Assembly (NCBI GenBank): GCA_049241705.1
Contig: JBMLQF010000196.1
Coordinates: 1-64,000, forward strand
Source: Fluviicola sp049241705
GTDB taxonomy: Bacteria; Bacteroidota; Bacteroidia; Flavobacteriales_D; Crocinitomicaceae
Direction: 5' to 3'
Length of the DNA stretch: 64,000 nt
Part shown: positions 24,669-33,328 of the stretch, piece by piece
How the letters are laid out: each line of letters begins with the position of its first letter
How positions within the stretch are numbered: the stretch's first letter is position 1
Notes under the pieces: model-generated
The model's input: the letters and a program-made list of their open reading frames with translations, nothing else
Database searches by the model: none
What the model was told of the DNA's origin: nothing
Translations under genes and position numbers: made by a program

Positions 24669-27524
24669 ATGAAAAAATCACTTATGACCATCTTACTGGC
24701 TCTTAATGTCAGTTTTCTATTTGCTCAGTTTCCGGGATGTCCTGCGGTAGATGCAGGTGTTGATCAGACATTAAACTGTTCTACTCCTTGTGCCACATTA
24801 ACAGCAGCACCATTCAATGCAGGAGCAACCACTTCCTATTCAGTAAGTTCAATTCCGCATACTCCGCCTATTGCTTACAATGCACCAGGTGGAACAGGTG
24901 TTTCTGTAGGAACGGATGATGTTTGGAGTCCGCAAATTGCCTTACCATTTACTTTCTGTTATTACGGTCAATCTTATACCACGTGTAAAATCGGTTCGAA
25001 CGGGTCTATTAAATTCGGAACTTACGCACCAACGTCTCAACCTTGGTCGTTTACGGCGTCTTGCCCCTCTACGAACTTAACGACAGCTGGGGATGTTTTT
25101 GGTGTTTATCATGACATTGATCCTTCTTATGGAGGGAGTGTGAATTGGTATGTTGTGGGAACTGCTCCTTGTCGAATATTTGTTGTTTCGTACAACAATC
25201 TACCTCACTTTTCTTCGTCTTGTAATGGGAGTGTTTTTTCTACATTCATGATGGTTTTGTACGAGACAACTAACGTGATTGATGTTTACGTTAATAATAA
25301 AGGCTTGTGCGGCTCATGGAATGGCGGTAGAGCCATTATCGGAATTCAGAATCCTGCGGGTACACAAGGAATTGCTGCGCCTAATAGAAACTCAACACCT
25401 ACATGGACTGTGAATACACCTGAGGCTTGGCGATTTACTCCGTCAGGAGCGCCGATCTACACGGTTGAGTGGTTCGATGGTGCAACTTCGCTTGGCACTG
25501 GAAACACCGTCAATGTTTGTCCAACGGCAACAACCACATATGAGGCAGTAGCGACTTACACTGCTTGTAATGGAACGATTGTAACTGCGAATGATTTTGT
25601 GACAGTTACACCAAGTGCTGCTGCTCCAAGTGGAACTGAGATCAACAACGCTCCTACCAGTTGTACCGGAAATACCGGATCAACAGAAGTTCAAGGAAGC
25701 GGTGGTGCCGGTGGATACACCTATTCCATTGATGGTGGGCCATTTCAATCAAGTGGGATTTTCACCGGTTTGGCCCAAGGACCGCATACAGTTACCGTTG
25801 AAGACGCGAATGGTTGTCAAGGATCGGTCAATATTACCATTAATCAAGCGGCTGGTGTGACACTAAACGTCAATAATTCAGATGACCCTAGCTGTAACGG
25901 GGTGCAAGATGGAGTTATCAATACCAGTGCAACTGGAGGAACGCCTGGTTATACGTTTACCTTGAATGGCGGTGCGGGTCAATCAACTGGCGATTTTACG
26001 AACCTTCCTGGAGGTTCATATACCATATTAGTAACAGATCAAGGAGGATGTACAGATTCTCAAACGATCACACTAACGGATCCTGCGGCGATCACGTTTA
26101 CATTGAATAACACGACTCCAGCTACTTGTGTGGCTGCAGACGGAAGCGTTATTGTCAACGCTGCAACTGGCGGAACAGGAGCTTTCCAGTATTCTATCGA
26201 CAACGGCTTGAATATGCAATTGGGTACCACGTTTAATGGGTTGACAGCTGGTTCATACACTGTAATCGCTGAAGACGCCAATGGTTGTCAAGCTACTGTT
26301 CCAGCGATAGTAACTAGTGTGAACACACTCGTTGGTACTTTGAATAACCAAACCGCCGTTTTATGTAACGGTGGAAGTACTGGTACAGCAACCATTTCAG
26401 GAAGCGGTACGATCGCCCCATATGTTTTTGCTATTGATAACGGAACACCGCAGCCAACTGGAAACTTTACCGGACTATCGGCTGGTTTGCACGAAGTAGT
26501 AGTAGCTGATCAAAATGGATGTACGGATACGGTTTCATTTACGATCACTCAACCACAACCAATAGTTGTTACAACAAGCAACACCGCAAGTATGTGTTTG
26601 AATACCTCAACATCTATTAGCGCCTCTGCTTCAGGTGGAACGGGGCCGATCGACCTGGCTTGGAACAACGGAGCAGGTACAGGTTCACCGGTGACTGTTT
26701 CACCGACCACTCCTACAACTTATACAGTAACGGCTTCAGATGATAACGGATGTACAGCAACTGGGCAAGTTATTGTCACAGTGAATCCATTACCAACGAT
26801 AAATGCCGGATCGGATCAAACGATCTGTGTAGGAATGACTGCCACACTTTCTGGTGCTGGGGGTGTTAGTTATACTTGGGATAATGGTGTAACCAACGGA
26901 ACCCCATTCACACCTGCACAAGGAACTGTTACTTATACAGTGACTGGAACAGATGCCAATGGATGTGTGAATACAGATGTGGTTACGGTAACCGTATTGC
27001 CAGTGCCTGTTGCTGGTGTTTCATCGAATGATCCGCTGTCAGGTTATCCAGGACTTGTTGTAAACTTTACCAACGATTCTCAGTTCGGTACTCAATATGA
27101 TATTGATTTTGATAATGGTGATTCCGATGCATCCACAAATGTAGCGACGGTCTTTACTACTACCTTCGGATCCCCTGGTACTTACGAGGTGATATTGACC
27201 GCTTCAAATGGGATCTGCGAGGATACGGCAAGTTTAACAGTAGTGGTTATTCCATTTGAACCTGTGGTGATCCATGTTCCAAATATTTTTACTCCAAACG
27301 GAGATAATGTAAATGATGAATTTTACATCGATGTTGAAAATGGTGTTTCGATCAACGTGATCATCTTGAATCGTTGGGGTAATCTAATGGTTGAGCTAAC
27401 AGATTTCACACAAAAATGGGACGGAGATGGAGCCGCAGAAGGTACTTATTTTGTGCAGTACACGGTTGTCGGAAAAGATGGTACCACCACAACTGGACAA
27501 GGAATGGTGGAATTAGCTAAGTAA
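24669..27524 (+). CDS. SprB-repeat surface protein with T9SS type B (gliding-associated) sorting domain
   Basis: 951-residue secreted protein. MKKSLMTILLALNVSFLFAQ is the signal peptide. Residues ~20-255 form a globular head with several cysteines. Four SprB-like repeats of ~80 residues follow (about 320-625), each ending with a 'GxYTVxVxDxNGC' type strand. Two Ig-like modules come next (Cys-rich, 'YTVTASDDNGC' and 'YTVTGTDANGC'), then a PKD-like domain, and finally the gliding-motility-associated C-terminal domain (VPNIFTPNGDNVNDEF ... NRWGNLMVE ... WDGDGAAEGTYFVQYT). This predicts export and anchoring by the type B sorting route. A role as adhesin is inferred. A TTG 12 bases upstream is not used. 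Confidence 0.9.
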   Translation: MKKSLMTILLALNVSFLFAQFPGCPAVDAGVDQTLNCSTPCATLTAAPFNAGATTSYSVSSIPHTPPIAYNAPGGTGVSVGTDDVWSPQIALPFTFCYYGQSYTTCKIGSNGSIKFGTYAPTSQPWSFTASCPSTNLTTAGDVFGVYHDIDPSYGGSVNWYVVGTAPCRIFVVSYNNLPHFSSSCNGSVFSTFMMVLYETTNVIDVYVNNKGLCGSWNGGRAIIGIQNPAGTQGIAAPNRNSTPTWTVNTPEAWRFTPSGAPIYTVEWFDGATSLGTGNTVNVCPTATTTYEAVATYTACNGTIVTANDFVTVTPSAAAPSGTEINNAPTSCTGNTGSTEVQGSGGAGGYTYSIDGGPFQSSGIFTGLAQGPHTVTVEDANGCQGSVNITINQAAGVTLNVNNSDDPSCNGVQDGVINTSATGGTPGYTFTLNGGAGQSTGDFTNLPGGSYTILVTDQGGCTDSQTITLTDPAAITFTLNNTTPATCVAADGSVIVNAATGGTGAFQYSIDNGLNMQLGTTFNGLTAGSYTVIAEDANGCQATVPAIVTSVNTLVGTLNNQTAVLCNGGSTGTATISGSGTIAPYVFAIDNGTPQPTGNFTGLSAGLHEVVVADQNGCTDTVSFTITQPQPIVVTTSNTASMCLNTSTSISASASGGTGPIDLAWNNGAGTGSPVTVSPTTPTTYTVTASDDNGCTATGQVIVTVNPLPTINAGSDQTICVGMTATLSGAGGVSYTWDNGVTNGTPFTPAQGTVTYTVTGTDANGCVNTDVVTVTVLPVPVAGVSSNDPLSGYPGLVVNFTNDSQFGTQYDIDFDNGDSDASTNVATVFTTTFGSPGTYEVILTASNGICEDTASLTVVVIPFEPVVIHVPNIFTPNGDNVNDEFYIDVENGVSINVIILNRWGNLMVELTDFTQKWDGDGAAEGTYFVQYTVVGKDGTTTTGQGMVELAK
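25625..26570 (+). repeat. tandem SprB-like coding repeats
   Basis: Four imperfect ~235-bp units inside the surface-protein gene. Short near-identical words recur, for example GAAGACGC-ATGGTTGTCAAG near 25801 and 26271. They encode beta-sandwich modules, not a mobile element. Confidence 0.7.
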
Positions 27525-27566
27525 GCGCCATCTTTCTTTTACACGAAGCTTATTTTTATAATTCGG

Positions 27567-27596
27567 AAAAAGAGGTTGCTTATGCGACCTCTTTTT
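27567..27596 (+). terminator. terminator of the SprB-repeat gene
   Basis: 13-bp stem (AAAAAGAGGTTGC with GCGACCTCTTTTT, one G-U pair) and a 4-base loop. It ends only five bases before the ribF promoter element. Confidence 0.8.
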
Positions 27597-27601
27597 GTTT
27601 G

Positions 27602-27609
27602 TACATTTG
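27602..27609 (+). promoter_or_regulatory. ribF: -7 promoter element (TACATTTG) of ribF
   Basis: Exact TAnnTTTG match followed by CCAC and the ATG at 27614. The same element-CCAC-ATG arrangement occurs at mtnC (49002). It predicts a leaderless transcript and rules out the TTG at 27599 as start. Confidence 0.6.
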
Positions 27610-27613
27610 CCAC

Positions 27614-28558
27614 ATGCGAATTCTACGCTCCCTGAATAATTGTAGTTTTAACGAGCCTATTCTGACAATAGGCACCTATGATGGTGTGCATTTGGGGCAT
27701 CAATCGATCATTCGTGAAATGGTGGCTCGTGCTCGTGCAGCGGGAAAGGAGTCTGTACTTATGACCTTTGAACCACATCCAAGAATGGTGCTTCAGCCCT
27801 TGGATCATCAAGTGGAGTTGATAGATACACTGGACGAAAAGCTCGCAAAACTAGATGGCCTTGGTTTAGACACGGTCATTTTGTATCCTTTCTCGATAGA
27901 TTTCGCCAGATTAAGTGCAACAGATTTCATTGAACAGATCTTGGTAAAAGCTCTTGGTGTGAGTGAAGTGCATGTTGGTTATGATCACCAATTCGGTAAG
28001 AATCGTGAAGGTACTTATGAATTGTTAGTGCAAAAAGGCAAAGAGTTTGGCTACTCGGTAACCCAGATCGAGGCGAGATCGATTCAAGGGGTTGCTATCA
28101 GTTCAACAAAGATCAGACAGGCGATCCGAAAAGGCGATGTAGAAACAGCCGAGCACTATTTAGGCCGGTCGCATGCATTAAGTGGAACCGTGATCCATGG
28201 GAATAAACTAGGTCGAACCATAGGCTTTCCAACAGCAAACATTGATTGGAAAGACAGCACAAAATTGTTGCCCGAAAATGGAGTCTATGCAGTGCGTGTT
28301 GAGGTTAAGAACACCTGGTTCGAAGGAGTTATGAATATTGGTGTAAAACCTACGGTACAAAAATTGCCTAAACTGACAGCTGAGGTGTTCATTTTTGATT
28401 TTGATCAGGATATTTATAATGAACTGATCAAAGTGGAGTTTGTGAAACACCTGCGTGGAGAACAAAAATTTGATTCTGTTGAATCGCTCAAAAATCAATT
28501 AAAAAAAGATGAAGAATTGGCTCGTAGTGTGTTTTCTTCTCGTGTGGTCCGCGACTAA
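27614..28558 (+). CDS. ribF: bifunctional riboflavin kinase / FAD synthetase
   Basis: Makes FMN from riboflavin and then FAD. The N-terminal nucleotidyltransferase part has 'GTYDGVHLGHQSII' and 'FEPHPRMVLQP', plus 'HVGYDHQFGKNREGTYELL'. The C-terminal kinase part has 'ISSTKIRQAIRKGDV', 'GTVIHGNKLGRTIGFPTANI' and 'NGVYAVRVEV...GVMNIGVKPTV'. Length 314 residues is typical. The last 50 bases overlap the start of the downstream LRR gene in another frame. Confidence 0.95.
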   Translation: MRILRSLNNCSFNEPILTIGTYDGVHLGHQSIIREMVARARAAGKESVLMTFEPHPRMVLQPLDHQVELIDTLDEKLAKLDGLGLDTVILYPFSIDFARLSATDFIEQILVKALGVSEVHVGYDHQFGKNREGTYELLVQKGKEFGYSVTQIEARSIQGVAISSTKIRQAIRKGDVETAEHYLGRSHALSGTVIHGNKLGRTIGFPTANIDWKDSTKLLPENGVYAVRVEVKNTWFEGVMNIGVKPTVQKLPKLTAEVFIFDFDQDIYNELIKVEFVKHLRGEQKFDSVESLKNQLKKDEELARSVFSSRVVRD

Positions 28559-29081
28559 AGCACAGGATACGCTGAAGATCTATACCTGGGAAGAGGCACA
28601 GTTATTACCTGTTGATTCTGTAAAAGCCATTACGGCTTCCCATTTAAAGTGGGATAGCATCCCAGAGTCATTGTGGAATTTCACCCATCTGCGCTATTTG
28701 GACCTTTCGAAAAATCGATTGAAAGAAATTCCACCTGAGATCGGTAAGTTGAAGGAACTTCGCACGTTGGACGTCTCAAAAAATAAACTTTCAGGCGCTC
28801 CCGTGTTCATTTGTCAATTGACTCAACTGCGAAAACTGCATATTGCACGAAATCAATATTCATCGCTTCCTTCTTGCATTGGATATTTGACGCATTTGGT
28901 GGTACTGGATATTTGGGACAATCCGATCAACAGCTTGCCGGATGAGGTCATGAATTTGAAAAAGCTCCAATTCGTGGATATGCGTTCAATCATGTTAAGC
29001 CCTGGATTTCAGCAGAAATGGCTGGAGAGAAGACCCGATGTAACTTGGGAGTTTGACCCACCTTGTCACTGTGTAGAATAA
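28509..29081 (+). CDS. secreted leucine-rich repeat protein
   Basis: 190 residues. MKNWLVVCFLLVWSATKAQ is a convincing signal peptide, encoded entirely within the overlap with ribF. From about residue 50 there are five LRRs of 23 residues ('LRYLDLSKNRLKEIPPEIGKLKE', 'LRTLDVSKNKLSGAPVFICQLTQ', 'LRKLHIARNQYSSLPSCIGYLTH', 'LVVLDIWDNPINSLPDEVMNLKK'). A short Cys-containing tail follows (FDPPCHCVE). No sorting domain or lipobox is present, so a periplasmic or secreted location is assumed. LRRs suggest protein binding; no partner is identified. Confidence 0.85.
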   Translation: MKNWLVVCFLLVWSATKAQDTLKIYTWEEAQLLPVDSVKAITASHLKWDSIPESLWNFTHLRYLDLSKNRLKEIPPEIGKLKELRTLDVSKNKLSGAPVFICQLTQLRKLHIARNQYSSLPSCIGYLTHLVVLDIWDNPINSLPDEVMNLKKLQFVDMRSIMLSPGFQQKWLERRPDVTWEFDPPCHCVE

Positions 29082-29185
29082 ATTTTATTTTTTTTCCAAC
29101 CTTCCAAAATCTGACACATCATAGTAGTGTCAAGAATGTCAGAGTTCTCTCTGATTGGTTTGGTAAATTGGGTTTTTAGGTTTGG

Positions 29186-29216
29186 AAAAGGGTGCTTTGA
29201 TGGATGCACCCTTTTT
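29186..29216. terminator. bidirectional terminator between LRR gene and ddl
   Basis: AAAAGGGTGC/GCACCCTTTT stem with a 10-base loop and T-runs on both strands. It ends four bases before the ddl stop codon. The preceding ~100 bases hold a short TGACAC/GTGTCA inverted repeat and nothing else I can name. Confidence 0.75.
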
Positions 29217-29220
29217 CAGT

Positions 29221-30186
29221 TTATTTAAGTTCTACTGATAAGATCTCTTTCCAGAAATCGTGTATGGAAATGCCATCGCAAGCTAACATTTGCGGGACAA
29301 TACTTGCTGGGGAAAATCCGGGTGTAGTATTTACCTCGATGACGTATGGTTCATTGTCGACGATCATGAAGTCGATCCGAGCGATGGATCTCAATTGCAG
29401 CAGGTCGTAGCAATATTTGGCGCGAGCTTGTACAATATCTCGAATAATATCCGGAATACGAGCCGGTGTGATCTCTTGGGATTTCCCTAGGTATTTGGCT
29501 TCGTAATCAAAGAATTCATTTTCAGAGGCAATTTCGGTCAAGGGTAAAGCGTGTAAGCCATCCTTTCTGCGATACACACCGCAAGTCACCTCGGTTCCTT
29601 TTAAAAAGGATTCAATAACTACTGTGCCACCTTCTGCAAATGCCACTTCTAAAGCCTTGTTCAATTCTTCTTTGGCTTGCACTTTCGAAATGCCATAACT
29701 GGATCCGGAATCGGACGGCTTCACAAAACAAGGTAAACCCAACTCTGAAATGATGTGATCAGCACTAAATTCATTGGCCGAACGCAGAAAGAGGGATTTA
29801 GCCACCGGAATACCAAAATTCTTCAAAAATTGATTGCAGTACCATTTGTCGAACGAAAGCTCCGACGCAAGTGCCGGAGAATTGACATAGGGAATGCCTT
29901 TTAAATCGAGATACGCTTGAATCTTTCCATTCTCACCCGGATTTCCATGAATATAGATCAGGCCGGCGTCGATTGAAACGGTATTTCCATTCCATGAAAA
30001 ACCACATGTGTCTAAGGAAAAAGGCAATCGCTGACCGTCTTTGTGCGCAAACCATCCGGATTTAGTAACCTCAATCTGAATGATCTCATATTCTTTCGGA
30101 AAATTGGCTGCGATAGTTGCTGCACTTTTCATGGAAATTTCGAATTCAGAGGAATATCCCCCACAAAACAAGCCTATTCGTTTCAT
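29221..30186 (-). CDS. ddl: D-alanine--D-alanine ligase
   Basis: ATP-grasp ligase that makes the D-Ala-D-Ala dipeptide for peptidoglycan. Seen: N-terminal 'FCGGYSSEFEISMKSA', the ATP-binding 'LPCFVKPSDSGSSYGISKV', 'EGGTVVIESFLKGTEVTCGVYR', and the metal-binding end 'ARIDFMIVDNEPYVIEVNTTPGFSPASIVPQM'. 321 residues, cytoplasmic. It is divergent from the PASTA gene; both face a shared 150-base promoter region. Confidence 0.95.
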   Translation of the reverse strand: MKRIGLFCGGYSSEFEISMKSAATIAANFPKEYEIIQIEVTKSGWFAHKDGQRLPFSLDTCGFSWNGNTVSIDAGLIYIHGNPGENGKIQAYLDLKGIPYVNSPALASELSFDKWYCNQFLKNFGIPVAKSLFLRSANEFSADHIISELGLPCFVKPSDSGSSYGISKVQAKEELNKALEVAFAEGGTVVIESFLKGTEVTCGVYRRKDGLHALPLTEIASENEFFDYEAKYLGKSQEITPARIPDIIRDIVQARAKYCYDLLQLRSIARIDFMIVDNEPYVIEVNTTPGFSPASIVPQMLACDGISIHDFWKEILSVELK

Positions 30187-30200
30187 GCTTCAATTTTTGT

Positions 30201-30208
30201 CAAAATTA
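30201..30208 (-). promoter_or_regulatory. ddl: -7 promoter element of ddl
   Basis: Reads TAATTTTG on the minus strand, an exact TAnnTTTG match, 14 bases before the ddl ATG. Confidence 0.6.
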
Positions 30209-30307
30209 GGGGCCTTTTCACTACTGAAAATTTGATGCTAAAAAAGTTTTCATGATGAAATGTTGAAAGCTTATTTCCGAGTGGATTTTCACCAGAAACA
30301 TTCTTCT

Positions 30308-30315
30308 TATATTTG
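30308..30315 (+). promoter_or_regulatory. -7 promoter element (TATATTTG) of the PASTA gene
   Basis: Exact match 21 bases before the ATG at 30337. It covers the TTG at 30313, which is rejected as a start. Confidence 0.6.
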
Positions 30316-30336
30316 TTTTTTACTTGGAAGAGTAGC

Positions 30337-31131
30337 ATGGAACGTTGGCAAAAGATAAAAGCATTTATTTGGAGTAAACACTTTTTAAAACAGAGTGGGT
30401 ACATTCTACTTACCTACATTGTTGTCGTAGGAGGTACGATCTTGTATTTGGATGCCTACACGAATCATGGTGAGAAAATCAAATTGCCAAACTTGGTAGG
30501 CTTGCAATCAAGTAAAGGGCAAGTGATCTTGGAAGAATTGGATTTGAAAATGGAGCTTTTGGATTCGGTTTACAGACCAGACCTTCCAACTGGAACTATT
30601 TTGGAACAAGATCCGTTGCCAACAGCAAAGTCTCAGGTACATGTGAAGTCTGGACGAATTGTCCGTGTCCGTGTATCCAAGCGCACAAAGTTTGTTGAAA
30701 TGCCTTATCTGGTGGATCGTTCTCAACGTTATTCTGAAAGTGTATTAAAAAATCGATCATTAAAATACCGCATTCAATATGTGCCAACCTCCGAAGCCGA
30801 TGGAGCTGTCTTAAAACAATTATATAAAGGTGTACCGATCAAAGAAGGAACCAAATTACCTGCTGGTTCGGTTATTACCTTAGTGGTTGGACAAAACGAT
30901 GCAGGTGAGCCGGTTGAACTGATGGATTTGGTTAGCTTAACAATATCTGAGGCTCGCGGACGTTTACAAGGAACATCACTCAACTTCCAGGTTGCATCAT
31001 GTGATGGTTGTGCTACGGCAGAAGATTCAACTTCGGCGATCATTTATTCCCAAAGTCCGGAATATCTAGAAGGAGTTACTTTACCTGCTGGAACAACGAT
31101 CATGGTGAATGCTTCGAAGGGAGGAAATTAA
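30337..31131 (+). CDS. membrane-anchored PASTA-domain protein
   Basis: 264 residues: a short cytoplasmic N-terminus, one membrane segment (SGYILLTYIVVVGGTILYL, about 22-40), then three PASTA domains (about 48-115, 120-190 and 195-264) with the typical 'LPNLVGLQSSKGQVILEELDLKM' and 'GTILEQDPLPTAKSQV' pattern. PASTA modules bind peptidoglycan or muropeptides. Unlike PknB-type kinases or PBPs there is no kinase or transpeptidase domain. Its neighbourhood, ddl on one side and rluD-like and T9SS genes on the other, supports a cell-wall role, but the exact function is unknown. Confidence 0.88.
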   Translation: MERWQKIKAFIWSKHFLKQSGYILLTYIVVVGGTILYLDAYTNHGEKIKLPNLVGLQSSKGQVILEELDLKMELLDSVYRPDLPTGTILEQDPLPTAKSQVHVKSGRIVRVRVSKRTKFVEMPYLVDRSQRYSESVLKNRSLKYRIQYVPTSEADGAVLKQLYKGVPIKEGTKLPAGSVITLVVGQNDAGEPVELMDLVSLTISEARGRLQGTSLNFQVASCDGCATAEDSTSAIIYSQSPEYLEGVTLPAGTTIMVNASKGGN

Positions 31132-31138
31132 TTTGTTC

Positions 31139-33328
31139 ATGAAGCATTTTTACTTGATCTTATTTCTGTTGTCCTCGGGATTGCTGTTTGCTCAGGAATC
31201 CTTGGAGCCAATTGGATTTGAGTATAGAGGAAAGGTCAAAAGTCATTTGAAAACGACCACTACATTCGACAGCACATTTATTTATACATTCGACACTATT
31301 CAGTTGCCCATCTTTGATGAGTTTTCTGATAATAAATTTCAAGACCTTTCCGCTACTCCCGGAGCACCAAACGTGACGGAGCAGTTGTTTCACCGTTTGC
31401 TGGATGTTAGTAATTTGCCACTTCCGGGGAACGCTTCTTACACGGCTGTATTAACTAAAAAGATCACGGTGCAAAATGGAAATGTTACCGAAACGGATCT
31501 TCCCTCAACCACAATTCAAGTTGGAAGTTTAGCTAGCTATCCGGTAGTCTACGGGTCACAAGTGGTTTATCCGCCTTATTTCATTTACGACACGCTTGAT
31601 TTTGTAAATGATCCGGATACGGTGTATTTGTTCCAGCCGGAATATATGCAGGATTCTGCACGTCTTTTTACAGCACATTTAAGTGACCAGGAGGCGATCT
31701 GGACAGATTATTACGCCTACCGCAATTTTACTCACGCAAAGGATCCATGGACCTTGGGTGTTGTTACGTTTGACGGATTGGATGAAACCGGATATCCCTA
31801 CAATTTTGGTTCAACGACAGTTGGATACGCAGATTTCTTGACATCTAAAACCATTGATCTTTCTTCATTTGCACCAAACGATAGTATTTATTTAAGTTTC
31901 CTGGTGCAAACAGAAGGCCTGGGAGATGAACCTGAATTATCAGATTCTTTGGTGTTGGAATTTTTCAATGCAGGTCAAGATGATTGGGAACGCGTTTGGA
32001 GTACACGTGGCGGGAATGTGGCTGACTTTAAGGTAGGACACATTCGAATCACACAATCAGCTTATTTAACGAATGGTTTCCGTTTCCGTTTTAAGAACTA
32101 TGGTGGGCTTTCAGGTATGTTGGATGAGTTCCACTTGGATTACGTGCATTTGCGCAGCGGTAGTGGATACCAAGATACCTTGTTTAAAGACTTTGCTTTT
32201 GTATATCCTTTAGGTTCTTTGATCGAAGATTATACTCAGGTTCCTTGGGATCATTGGGTAAATGATCCTACTCATATGAATCCAGCTGTAAAAGCAACGG
32301 TTCGAAATGGTTCCAATGTGGCGGAAAACAACATCAATGGAACTGTGGATGTGAAAGTGAGTGGAGTAACAGAAGGGACCTTTACAATGATTGGGCAAAC
32401 CTTGTCAGGAGGAAACATCAATTATGCCCCACGCACAGTTTATGAATCGCTACATGATTTTTCAGGAGGATACGCGTTTTCTGCAGCTCCAGTTGTTGAA
32501 GAAAAGACCTTTGAAGTAATTGCTACGGCATCTGCACCGTTTCCAAATTTTACTGGAAACGACACCAGTTATACCCTTCAATATTTCGGGAATGAATATG
32601 CCTATGACGATGGTTCAGCAGAAGCTGCTTACGGAGTTGTTGGTGCGCAAGCGCGAATTGCTTACCGATTTGTGCCTTATGAGGCGGATACCTTATTAGG
32701 AGTGAAGATCCATTTTGTACCTTCGGTATATGACTTAAGCAATAAGTTGTTCTTATTGACAGTTTGGTCGGATAATGGTGGACAACCGGGAACAGTTATT
32801 TACGAAGATGACTTCTTATATCCGCGTCAACCGGTTTATGAAGAGGACCGAGGCGTGTTTACTGAATACTACTTAACGGATACGGCTATCGCCTTGCCAA
32901 ACGCACCGTTTTTTGTTGGTTGGCGTCAAGTAGACGCGGATCGTTTGAATATTGGCTTTGACCGAAATAACGATCAATCTGCAAACACTTATTACTCTTT
33001 GAATGGTGGGGCAAGTTGGATTGGAAGTAGCTTGGAAGGAGCAATGATGATGCGCCCGATCTTTTCAACGGCTGGAAATGCCGATCTAGCAGTTGAAGAA
33101 GAGCCGCTTGTAATTAATTGGCAACTCTATCCAAATCCTGCAACAGATATTGTATCTGTGCGCTTGGATAATGGATTGCCTTTCAATGGAGTGGAGATCT
33201 TTGATCAGTTTGGATCAGTTGTTGCAAGTTCATCAGAAGAAAATATCTCCTTGATTGACTTGGCTAAAGGCGTTTATTATGTGCGCTTAATTGGATATCC
33301 GGTTGTTAAGACCTTGATCAAACAGTAA
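31139..33328 (+). CDS. large T9SS type A secreted protein
   Basis: 729 residues from MKHFYLILFLLSSGLLFAQ (signal peptide). An upstream ATG at 31109 lies inside the PASTA gene and is rejected. The body is beta-rich and Asp/Tyr-rich without a domain I can name: 'FDTIQLPIFDEFSDNKFQDLS', 'LVLEFFNAGQDDWERVWSTRGG', 'RFRFKNYGGLSGMLDEFHLDYVHL' (jelly-roll-like). The end is a T9SS sorting domain (WQLYPNPATDIVSVRL ... LAKGVYYVRLIGYPVVKTLIKQ). It lies between the PASTA protein and the pseudouridine synthase, with a one-base overlap (TAATG) to the latter, so the three are probably one operon. Confidence 0.85.
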   Translation: MKHFYLILFLLSSGLLFAQESLEPIGFEYRGKVKSHLKTTTTFDSTFIYTFDTIQLPIFDEFSDNKFQDLSATPGAPNVTEQLFHRLLDVSNLPLPGNASYTAVLTKKITVQNGNVTETDLPSTTIQVGSLASYPVVYGSQVVYPPYFIYDTLDFVNDPDTVYLFQPEYMQDSARLFTAHLSDQEAIWTDYYAYRNFTHAKDPWTLGVVTFDGLDETGYPYNFGSTTVGYADFLTSKTIDLSSFAPNDSIYLSFLVQTEGLGDEPELSDSLVLEFFNAGQDDWERVWSTRGGNVADFKVGHIRITQSAYLTNGFRFRFKNYGGLSGMLDEFHLDYVHLRSGSGYQDTLFKDFAFVYPLGSLIEDYTQVPWDHWVNDPTHMNPAVKATVRNGSNVAENNINGTVDVKVSGVTEGTFTMIGQTLSGGNINYAPRTVYESLHDFSGGYAFSAAPVVEEKTFEVIATASAPFPNFTGNDTSYTLQYFGNEYAYDDGSAEAAYGVVGAQARIAYRFVPYEADTLLGVKIHFVPSVYDLSNKLFLLTVWSDNGGQPGTVIYEDDFLYPRQPVYEEDRGVFTEYYLTDTAIALPNAPFFVGWRQVDADRLNIGFDRNNDQSANTYYSLNGGASWIGSSLEGAMMMRPIFSTAGNADLAVEEEPLVINWQLYPNPATDIVSVRLDNGLPFNGVEIFDQFGSVVASSSEENISLIDLAKGVYYVRLIGYPVVKTLIKQ

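Noticed and set aside
25625..26570. Repeat array as possible CRISPR or mobile repeat
   Set aside because: The repeats are coding, in frame and ~235 bp long with diverged sequence; they form SprB-like protein modules.
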